Positions 1-5,613 of a DNA stretch of 9,238 nt are shown here, in pieces. The position numbers and the translations under genes were made by a program. Where the stretch lies: positions 1 to 9,238 of the forward strand of contig UQQY01000088.1 of NCBI GenBank assembly GCA_900543295.1. The letters are read 5' to 3'. This stretch comes from an uncultured Oscillospiraceae bacterium. GTDB taxonomy: Bacteria > Bacillota > Clostridia > Oscillospirales > Ruminococcaceae. How positions within the stretch are numbered: the first letter of the stretch is position 1; every line of letters starts with the position of its first letter. Under the pieces are notes generated by a model. The model saw only the letters and a program-made list of their open reading frames with translations. It did no database searches and was not told the origin of the DNA.

Positions 1-3000
1 AGGTAACCTCTGTGTTCGGATCGTTTTCACCGGTAACTGCCGCTGTAAACTGCTGTGTTTTTCCTTTTTCTACGGACACCGCTGCCGGCGTAACCGTTAC
101 GGAAGTAACAGTCGGGACAAGGGAATCCGACTGAATGGTAACGTTTACTTCATAGGTCTGCGCCTCGGTGCGGACAATTGTCGTTACAGGCGTATTGTTC
201 ACGCGATAGCCCTCCGGCGCACTCTCGCATTTCAGCGTGTAGACGCCAAGCTCTACCACCGCAGTTCCGCCGGAAGCTGCCGTAACAATTTCTCCAACGC
301 GCGTGCCGGAGGCATTGTAGACCCCATAGGTCACACCCGCCAGACTTTCGCCGGCAGCATTAAAGGCAATCAGCCTAACAGTAGCGGTTGGCTCCGCAAA
401 CTGCGGGGTGCTAATCGTGTATTTGTCGGAAATCAGCTTGCCGGCACGCTTTATCTGCATCGTCAGCGTTCCGCCCGCGCGGACAACCTTTACGCCGCTG
501 ATGGAGACGGAGGTTTCGCCCTCTGCGACCGGCTGGGACATTTTCGTCCAGGTTTCAGACTCCGCCTCATAGACGTAAACCACGTCGCCCGGCGCGAGAT
601 CGTTTACCGTCATTGTCGTATAGATGTCATCGCCGTTTGACGAAGTGACGGAATCTGGCTGCGAGTATTTTACGAACGACACATTCTGCGCAGGAGCCGA
701 CTTCTCCGCTGTCTCCGCCTCAAACGGAGCGCTCTGCTTAATGCTTTCAGCAGAACCAACCGCCGTCGTTGTGTAATAGACGCGTCCTGCTTCCGCTGTG
801 CCGAAGTCAAGTCCGGTGATGACAACGGTAGTATCCTCCGCAGTCTGCTCGCCAATCAGCGTATATTCGTCGCCGGATTTTGTATAGACCTTAACCGTCT
901 GGCCAGCCGGAACGTGTGTCAGCGTAAACGTATCGTCCGCGCCGGCATTGTTGACCGCGCTTGCAAAATGCATCATAACCGGATCGGTCTGGGGGAACTG
1001 GTCGGTCTCGAACATCTGCCATTCATAAATGCGGATACCGCCCCACGGAGACGAACCGTCGTTATAGATGACAAGCTTCCATTCCGACGCGGTAACCGGT
1101 GTGTCAAGCAGAACGTCGGTGACGGCCAGCGTGTTGTTTTGAATGCGCTTTGCCTGCACCCAAGCCCCGGATGCATCCTTGTATTCAAGCGCGAAGTCGA
1201 TGGTATTCATATTATGGGCTTCGCCGCCGTACTCCGCGTGCTCTACGCGCCAGCGCTTTACGGTGACTTCGCGGCCGATGTTGATGCTCATATAACCGGT
1301 AGAACGGTTGGTAGCGCACCATTTCGAGTTATTAGCAGAGGTTCCGTCAAGCGCTTTGGAAGCCGGCTCGCCGTCATTCTGGAAAGAAACATCCGTGACC
1401 TCAGCGTTTAAACAAACATTCTCAAAATCGATCTTTTCGTATGCTTCCGAATCGTCGTTTCCATACAGCCAATCGATTACCAGTGTCTTGCCCGCGCCGC
1501 GGATGCCGTTTTTATTGATCGGAACAACCTTCAGCGTTACGTTCTCTTCGTCCGCTTCACGAATAACCGTCGGCAGATACAGCGCGGTATTGGGCGTTTC
1601 CATAATCAAAGAGGAAGCGCCGTCTGCATTCACCTTGTAAACCTCATAAGAAGAAGCTTCTTCCACCGTATTCCAGTAAATTCTTGCTTCCGCCTCATAG
1701 GCGCTGTGATACATGATCTCGTCAAGCGTGACAGCGCTCGGTCCGGAAAGCGCAGCCCTATCCTGCTCGGTGATGGCAAGCTGTCCGAGGTTTACCTTGT
1801 AATCCGAAACTGCGGTACTGCTTTCAATCTGCATACCAACCGCAAAAAGCGTTTTGCCCGCGCTTGCAGAAAGGTCAACCGACGTAGTCGTCCATGCGTC
1901 CGCTTCGCCGGCAGTCAGATCATACGCTACCTTCGTGCAGTCCTCATAGCTTGTTGTCGTATCGTCGCCATAATATGCGACAAGCTTCATTTTTCCATCG
2001 TCGTTTTTGTAGGTTAAGCTCATCTTCATGCCGTTTGTCACCGCAATATCGGTGCTGTAAAGCATGATGTCGTTCGCCTTGCCTGCTTCGAGCGCTCCCT
2101 CGAATTTGATCGAGTTGCCGCCGTTAAACGCATCGGTAAAATCATAGCCGCCTGCAAGCTTTGAACCTTCGGAATCGATGATCCAGGTCCATGTCGGCAT
2201 GACGTCCTGATTGGACTGATAGCTCCATTCCGCATTGCGGGAAAGCACGCCGTCCACCCAATAGCCCGTGCCGTGACCGGAATTGAAATTCGTCACAAAC
2301 GGCGCGCTGGTAATCGGCGTCTTATCCGCAAAGAAGCGCGACATACCGACCCATGCCGAATTGGAGCTTACCGTCGGATCGGACGTCTCAACGCGCGGAT
2401 CCGACGCGGTATTGACATAGAAATCCTGCTCAACTTCATGGAAATCCGCGCCCGATGTTGAAAGACCCAGTGTCGAGTTCGGGCAGTAAAGCGCAAAGGA
2501 AATCTTCATCCGGCCGTTTGCGTCAAGAAGAAGATAATCCCGAAAGCCGGTACTCATGCAGTTCTGCTGCACGTCCAGGCCCGCAAACGCGGCGAACGGA
2601 CTGCGGCCAATTGCGTTCATTGTGGAAACCGTCGTAGAAATCTGACTTTCATACCAGTTGTAGTTCATGAAGAACTCATCCACGCAGTAATTGCCGCTTT
2701 CATCCGGCTCCATCCACGCCTGATTCGAGCTGTTCACCGCATTCTGATAGGAAACCCCGCCGGACGGAATCATGGAATCATACCAGCTAATCAGAATATC
2801 CGGGCATTTTTTGCGCATGTACTTCATCATGGCGTTTAAACGGGCTGCAATTTCTGACGAGCATCCATAGGACTCCTGATTAAAGAAGTATCCGTCAAAG
2901 CCGTAATACTCCATCACCTCAAGCAGCTTATCCGCAACCGGAAAGCTGCCGTCCTCCGCCTGCTGGCAGAAAGCGCTCACCTGATCTGCATAGCCGGTAC

Positions 3001-3535
3001 CGCTGCCCCACGGGAAGCCCAATGTTGCAACAACCGGTACGCCGTTTGTATGCGCCGCGTCCGTAAACTCTCCGGTCGGGCAACAAATAATGCCCTCCTC
3101 CGAACCGGACCAGTATACAAACGAATCCGCATACTGCCAGTAATTGAATGCCCAGCTCATGAAATCTTCCGTGCCCTGAGCACTTGTGGTGTCATGCGCC
3201 GAGTTCGCAAGGGAGCATAGCATTAGCTTTGCCTCCGGATTGGCTTTCGGGTTTACGACAAACCCGCCTGTCCGATCGGTAAGCGCGACGCTCGCTCTGC
3301 TGTAACGGGCGTCCGGATCTGATTCCGGCGTCCATTCCAGAAGCGTGTTCACATTGAACGACGGACCGATCGGCATTAAAGATTCATGGGCGGCATACGC
3401 CTCGTTCATCTCAGCCGAACCATCGTCGCCGACTGCGGCTGCGGCGGCAGGGAGCGCTGCGCCGACATACATCGACATGGCAATCACTGCGGCCAGCAGA
3501 CCGGAGCCGACACGCCTCAGTTTGCTAATCCTCAT
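1..3535 (-). CDS. Secreted multimodular endo-beta-N-acetylglucosaminidase, GH85 (partial, C-terminus beyond window)
   Basis: The frame is open from an ATG at 3535 to the left edge (1178 codons, no stop). The start is fixed by AAAGGAG 9 nt upstream. Residues 1-34 form a Sec signal peptide: R/K-rich MRISKLRR, a hydrophobic core, then an Ala-rich cleavage site. The catalytic TIM barrel (about 60-440) shows the GH85 hallmark GFDGYFFNQE with the Asn219-x-Glu221 pair, plus WYDSM at 251 and FFMNYNW at 288-294. GH85 enzymes cut the chitobiose core of N-glycans by substrate-assisted catalysis. A beta-sandwich (about 446-590) follows, as in other GH85 proteins. Next come an FN3-like domain (about 599-680), an F5/8 type C or CBM32-like domain (about 695-845, with KALDGT and GYMSINIGREV), two Ig-like stretches (about 850-1045), a SpaA/prealbumin-like domain (about 1050-1122, GVTYGVYNASGT) and the start of a BIG2-like Ig domain (1139 on). 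Any cell-wall anchor would lie off the edge. Family assignment is firm; the boundaries of the later modules are approximate. Confidence 0.95.
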   Translation of the reverse strand, partial: MRISKLRRVGSGLLAAVIAMSMYVGAALPAAAAAVGDDGSAEMNEAYAAHESLMPIGPSFNVNTLLEWTPESDPDARYSRASVALTDRTGGFVVNPKANPEAKLMLCSLANSAHDTTSAQGTEDFMSWAFNYWQYADSFVYWSGSEEGIICCPTGEFTDAAHTNGVPVVATLGFPWGSGTGYADQVSAFCQQAEDGSFPVADKLLEVMEYYGFDGYFFNQESYGCSSEIAARLNAMMKYMRKKCPDILISWYDSMIPSGGVSYQNAVNSSNQAWMEPDESGNYCVDEFFMNYNWYESQISTTVSTMNAIGRSPFAAFAGLDVQQNCMSTGFRDYLLLDANGRMKISFALYCPNSTLGLSTSGADFHEVEQDFYVNTASDPRVETSDPTVSSNSAWVGMSRFFADKTPITSAPFVTNFNSGHGTGYWVDGVLSRNAEWSYQSNQDVMPTWTWIIDSEGSKLAGGYDFTDAFNGGNSIKFEGALEAGKANDIMLYSTDIAVTNGMKMSLTYKNDDGKMKLVAYYGDDTTTSYEDCTKVAYDLTAGEADAWTTTSVDLSASAGKTLFAVGMQIESSTAVSDYKVNLGQLAITEQDRAALSGPSAVTLDEIMYHSAYEAEARIYWNTVEEASSYEVYKVNADGASSLIMETPNTALYLPTVIREADEENVTLKVVPINKNGIRGAGKTLVIDWLYGNDDSEAYEKIDFENVCLNAEVTDVSFQNDGEPASKALDGTSANNSKWCATNRSTGYMSINIGREVTVKRWRVEHAEYGGEAHNMNTIDFALEYKDASGAWVQAKRIQNNTLAVTDVLLDTPVTASEWKLVIYNDGSSPWGGIRIYEWQMFETDQFPQTDPVMMHFASAVNNAGADDTFTLTHVPAGQTVKVYTKSGDEYTLIGEQTAEDTTVVITGLDFGTAEAGRVYYTTTAVGSAESIKQSAPFEAETAEKSAPAQNVSFVKYSQPDSVTSSNGDDIYTTMTVNDLAPGDVVYVYEAESETWTKMSQPVAEGETSVSISGVKVVRAGGTLTMQIKRAGKLISDKYTISTPQFAEPTATVRLIAFNAAGESLAGVTYGVYNASGTRVGEIVTAASGGTAVVELGVYTLKCESAPEGYRVNNTPVTTIVRTEAQTYEVNVTIQSDSLVPTVTSVTVTPAAVSVEKGKTQQFTAAVTGENDPNTEVT

Positions 3536-3544
3536 CGTCAAATT

Positions 3545-3551
3545 CTCCTTT
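3545..3551 (-). promoter_or_regulatory. Ribosome binding site of the GH85 gene
   Basis: The minus strand reads AAAGGAG with 9 nt to the ATG at 3535. This settles the start and places the signal peptide directly at the N-terminus. Confidence 0.85.
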
Positions 3552-3631
3552 CTCGTTGTTTTTGTTCCTGTATTTCCGCACTGTCCCCGTTCCTTTTCAT
3601 GGCTGAATACAGTAACACCAACGCTGCCATA

Positions 3632-3660
3632 ATTATAGTACAATTTGTTCGTAATATCAA
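3632..3660 (-). promoter_or_regulatory. Sigma-A-type promoter of the GH85 gene
   Basis: On the minus strand a -35 TTGATA (3655-3660) and a perfect -10 TATAAT (3632-3637) are separated by 17 nt. Transcription would start near 3625, giving a leader of about 90 nt before the GH85 ATG. The rest of the 3536-3822 gap is AT-rich. It contains a 10-bp direct repeat (CTTTTTTATT at 3736-3745 and 3760-3769) but no convincing terminator for the gene upstream, so readthrough from the thuA-like unit into GH85 is possible. Confidence 0.75.
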
Positions 3661-3822
3661 GCTATCAAAAGGAGATTTTTAATCAAATGCACGAAAACAA
3701 CAAGGCTATTTGTTACAGAAATTTGTGAACCGCCTCTTTTTTATTCCAAAATACTAAAGCTTTTTTATTGAAATAATTTCGTTTTTGTACTTTTGACCTG
3801 ATGCGTTGACTGCTTTCTGTAT

Positions 3823-4599
3823 TTATGAATTTTTTTCCTTCAGCAGCTTGCAGCACTGTGCCGCAAGCTCAAAAGTATCCGTGCCCGGATCCGGTTCGCA
3901 TTCTGCCACCAGCCATTCGGTCCCGTTTGCCCGGCAAAGCTCTAAAACGTCAGCAAGCGGCGTTTCGTCGCTTTCCGAGCCGAGCCGTTCATTGAATCCG
4001 TTTTTTCTGGAATACGGCTTAATATGGACGAGCTTTGCCGCTCTTCCCGCCTTTTTAAGCGCGTCGGCAGGACTGCCGCCGCCCTCAATACAGTTGCCGG
4101 TGTCCAGCTCCATAATAAGCCGCGGGCATTCAGAAAGCAGGATTGCATAGGGCGTTTCTCCGTTTTCATAGCGATTCTCAAATTCATGCGCATGCGTATG
4201 ATAGCCGACGCGGAAGCCCTGCTTTTCCGCCTGTTCAATTACGCGGTTGATTTCCTGCGCATGACAATGCCATACGGCAGCGCAGTCCTCCGCCTGTGTA
4301 TGCCCGATATTCCATGGGCCGCCCAGCGCCGGAATCACAAGACAGGGATTTCCTATCGTTTTATGATAGCGAAACGTTTCTGCAATTGTTTCGGGCTGCA
4401 AATAGCGCCATTCCACATGCCAGCCGCTGATGGCGATGTGGTTCTGCTCAAGTATGGCGCGCAGTTCTTCGGCCGGACACGGAATTTCGCCGAACATCTC
4501 AATTCCGTCGTAGCCCAAATGCGCAACCCGTCCTATTGTATCGGCGAGGTCTTTCTGCATTGCATCGTAAACCGTGAACATACCAAGTGAAACTTTCAT
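3823..4599 (-). CDS. Sugar phosphate isomerase/epimerase-like TIM-barrel protein (AP endonuclease 2 superfamily)
   Basis: The protein is 258 residues if started at the ATG at 4599, which has AAAGGAG 8 nt upstream. An in-frame start at 4620 would add seven residues but would begin upstream of this ribosome binding site. The sequence fits the xylose isomerase-like TIM-barrel family that includes IolE, IolI and tagatose 3-epimerase. Visible marks are LGYDGIEMFGEIP (28-40), HTHAHEFE (134-141), LIMELDTGN (161-169), LVHIKPYS (190-197) and VAECEPD (231-237). By family comparison the metal ligands would come from the acidic and His residues in these motifs (E139 or E141, D166, H192, E233 or E235). 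No signal peptide is seen, so it should be cytoplasmic. The start lies 5 nt after the stop of the ThuA-like gene, so the two are co-transcribed and probably translationally coupled. The family includes isomerases, epimerases and dehydratases, so the exact reaction cannot be read from sequence. Confidence 0.88.
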   Translation of the reverse strand: MKVSLGMFTVYDAMQKDLADTIGRVAHLGYDGIEMFGEIPCPAEELRAILEQNHIAISGWHVEWRYLQPETIAETFRYHKTIGNPCLVIPALGGPWNIGHTQAEDCAAVWHCHAQEINRVIEQAEKQGFRVGYHTHAHEFENRYENGETPYAILLSECPRLIMELDTGNCIEGGGSPADALKKAGRAAKLVHIKPYSRKNGFNERLGSESDETPLADVLELCRANGTEWLVAECEPDPGTDTFELAAQCCKLLKEKNS

Positions 4600-4604
4600 T
4601 TTTC

Positions 4605-5258
4605 TTACTCCTTTACACACCAGCTGACTGCATTCTGCACCAGCCGAATCATTTGCGGATTTTGCACCATGCCTGGGTTGTGACCCTGCGTAATACAGAC
4701 AACGCGGCCTTTACCGGCCTCATGCGCCCAGACGCAGGGCGTTGTTCCATGAACGGAGGAAGCGCATGCCAAAAGGCTGGTGCCCTCCACGTCCATCTTA
4801 ACGAAATAGTGCTCGTCCCAAGCGGAAAACGGCATAACGCCGGCCGTTACCGGATGCTGCACATGCGGCAGCGGAATTACGCGCACTTCGCACTGCTCGG
4901 GGTGAGGATCGTCGGGCGGCGCGTCCTTGCGGTCGGGATGGGAGATGAAGTCCGCTGTTCCAAGCTCCGTCAAAAACGGGCTGTCATCTCCCGTAAGAAC
5001 CAGACCCGCATGAAACGCAAGAAGCCCCATCCCGTTTTTTACGGAATCTGCAACCCGCATTTGTTCCTCCATCGCGGGGGGCGGATCGCCGACCGTAAAC
5101 TGCACAAGCAAATCCGGCTTTTCCTTTGCAAAACCGTCATAGCCGTGTGAAGCTGTCACACAAAAACGCGCAGAGGGAAAGATTTGCTCGACCAACGGCT
5201 CCAAAACCTCCTGCGGATGATAAAAATCGTTCCACACAATGTATACGTTCTTTTTCAT
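4605..5258 (-). CDS. ThuA-like domain protein (trehalose utilization family)
   Basis: The 217-residue protein begins at 5258 with AAAGGAGG 7 nt upstream. It matches the ThuA-like family, a class I glutamine amidotransferase-like fold. The signs are the N-terminal KKNVYIVWNDFYHP, LLAFHAGL (79-86), the DEHYFV segment (148-153), and the C-terminal block CVWAHEAGKGRVVCITQGHN (175-194) followed by NPQMIRLVQNAVSW. That C-terminal block is the most conserved part of the family. No signal peptide or membrane segment is visible. In rhizobia ThuA works with the dehydrogenase ThuB in metabolism of 3-keto sugars from trehalose and sucrose; its chemistry is poorly defined. Here no dehydrogenase is adjacent, but a sugar isomerase-like TIM barrel follows at once, a pairing that suggests catabolism of a modified sugar. 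Family is confident, substrate unknown. Confidence 0.88.
   Translation of the reverse strand: MKKNVYIVWNDFYHPQEVLEPLVEQIFPSARFCVTASHGYDGFAKEKPDLLVQFTVGDPPPAMEEQMRVADSVKNGMGLLAFHAGLVLTGDDSPFLTELGTADFISHPDRKDAPPDDPHPEQCEVRVIPLPHVQHPVTAGVMPFSAWDEHYFVKMDVEGTSLLACASSVHGTTPCVWAHEAGKGRVVCITQGHNPGMVQNPQMIRLVQNAVSWCVKE
4608..4614 (-). promoter_or_regulatory. Ribosome binding site of the TIM-barrel gene inside the thuA-like coding end
   Basis: AAAGGAG on the minus strand lies within the last codons of the ThuA-like gene (stop TAA at 4605-4607), 8 nt before the ATG at 4599. Ribosomes ending the first gene would uncover or reuse this site, so the pair should be made together. Confidence 0.8.
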
Positions 5259-5302
5259 TGCCTTTCCTCCTTTGAAACGTTGTATTTGCGGTGTTTTTCT
5301 AA

Positions 5303-5312
5303 TGGTATACCA
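5303..5312. promoter_or_regulatory. Putative GntR-family operator overlapping the -10
   Basis: The bases TGGTATACCA form a perfect 10-bp palindrome lying on the -10 element of the thuA-like promoter. Sites of this type are typical for FadR/UxuR-like GntR regulators, many of which sense sugar acids. A repressor here would block RNA polymerase directly. No regulator gene is in the window, so the assignment rests on the motif and its position. Confidence 0.45.
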
Positions 5313-5331
5313 AAGCCCAGGATGCTGTCAA
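5304..5331 (-). promoter_or_regulatory. Promoter of the thuA-like/TIM-barrel unit
   Basis: On the minus strand a perfect -35 TTGACA (5326-5331) and a -10 TATACC (5304-5309) are spaced 16 nt apart. A TG one base upstream of the -10 makes an extended -10 (TGGTATACC). Transcription would start near 5297, leaving a leader of roughly 38 nt with AAAGGAGG just before the start codon. Confidence 0.7.
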
Positions 5332-5353
5332 GCCAATTTCAGGACGCGAGGAT

Positions 5354-5388
5354 AAAAAATAGCCGCAGAGAAGCGAAGGCTGTTTTTT
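5354..5388 (+). terminator. Terminator-like hairpin with A-tract and T-tract
   Basis: The 11-bp stem pairs 5354-5364 (six A, then TAGCC) with 5378-5388 (GGCTG, then six T), with one U-G wobble when read on the plus strand. A-rich and T-rich flanks make it potentially active in both directions. No plus-strand gene ends here, so its role may be insulation of the thuA-like promoter or simply part of the repeated block beside it. Confidence 0.45.
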
Positions 5389-5395
5389 CGGCCAT

Positions 5396-5414
5396 GTGCC
5401 CCGATGAGGGGCAC
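5396..5414. other. GC-rich hairpin within the dispersed repeat
   Basis: GTGCCCC (5396-5402) and GGGGCAC (5408-5414) form a perfect 7-bp stem with a GATGA loop. It is flanked by the direct repeat GGCCAT (5390-5395 and 5415-5420). The loop and 3' arm recur in the other copy of the repeat at the right edge of the window. Confidence 0.6.
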
Positions 5415-5454
5415 GGCCATTATAATCATTTTTATTGCGGAGCAATAAAAAATC
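5399..5454 (+). repeat. Dispersed intergenic repeat, copy 1
   Basis: These 56 bases match the reverse complement of 9183-9238 at 54 of 56 positions (differences at 5424 and 5428, both A here and G in the other copy). The unit contains most of the GC-rich hairpin and all of the AT-rich hairpin. It encodes no protein. True ends are unknown because copy 2 is cut by the window edge; on the other side similarity stops at 5454. Confidence 0.8.
5429..5451. terminator. Symmetric AT-rich hairpin, terminator-like, within the dispersed repeat
   Basis: TTTTTATTGC and GCAATAAAAA form a perfect 10-bp stem around a 3-nt loop. A very similar hairpin (same arms, loop TCC on the plus strand) lies at 9186-9208. 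The short GC part makes it a weak terminator; its exact conservation between two copies suggests a repeat-borne structure. Confidence 0.5.
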
Positions 5455-5486
5455 AGCCTGCCCATATAAAATAAATCGCAGAAAGG

Positions 5487-5524
5487 AAACCCGCTCTTCC
5501 CTTTTGACAGAGAAACGCGGGTTT
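5487..5524 (-). terminator. Weak hairpin downstream of nptA
   Basis: AAACCCGC (5487-5494) and GCGGGTTT (5517-5524) form an 8-bp stem with a 22-nt loop. On the minus strand it is followed by CCTTTCT rather than a clean T-run. It could act as a secondary terminator for the trkH-nptA transcript, but the long loop makes this uncertain. Confidence 0.3.
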
Positions 5525-5583
5525 ACATAAAATCAGCTTTAAATTTTAGAAGGAATCAACCGCAATGATCGGACACCTGGCCG

Positions 5584-5613
5584 AAAACAGCCGCGGTAAA
5601 GCGAAGCTATTTT
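5584..5613 (-). terminator. Terminator hairpin overlapping the nptA stop codon
   Basis: Read on the minus strand, AAAATAGC (including the TAG stop) pairs with GCTGTTTT, with one U-G wobble. An inner GCG/CGC stem extends it after a 2-nt bulge. The A-tract/T-tract form is typical of short bidirectional terminators. It shares the core AGCCGC-N4-AAGCGAA with the hairpin at 5354-5388. Confidence 0.5.

Larger units (their letters stand above)
5259..5606. other. Intergenic region between nptA and the thuA-like unit
   Basis: No coding frame on either strand has a plausible start here. Reading in the direction of nptA transcription it holds: a hairpin overlapping the nptA stop (5584-5613); an 8-bp stem with a long loop (5487-5524); an AT-rich hairpin (5429-5451) and a GC-rich hairpin (5396-5414), both within the dispersed repeat; another A-stem/T-stem hairpin (5354-5388); then the thuA-like promoter. 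The stretch 5525-5583 shows nothing recognisable. Confidence 0.7.

Noticed and set aside
914..1640. Open plus-strand frames at 914-1411 and 1308-1640
   Set aside because: They lie antisense to the GH85 gene, whose frame is open throughout and gives recognisable domains. Their translations show no family features.
3687..3728. A 13-codon plus-strand frame preceded by AAAAGGAG
   Set aside because: The spacing to the ATG is 12-13 nt, there is no promoter for it, and the frame overlaps the upstream part of the GH85 control region.
3736..3769. Direct repeat CTTTTTTATT twice within 34 bp
   Set aside because: Low-complexity AT-rich sequence makes a chance match likely. It forms no stem and lies well upstream of the GH85 promoter.
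4024..5150. Long plus-strand frames opposite the TIM-barrel and ThuA-like genes
   Set aside because: They are mirror frames of well-supported minus-strand genes, with no convincing ribosome binding sites or domain motifs.
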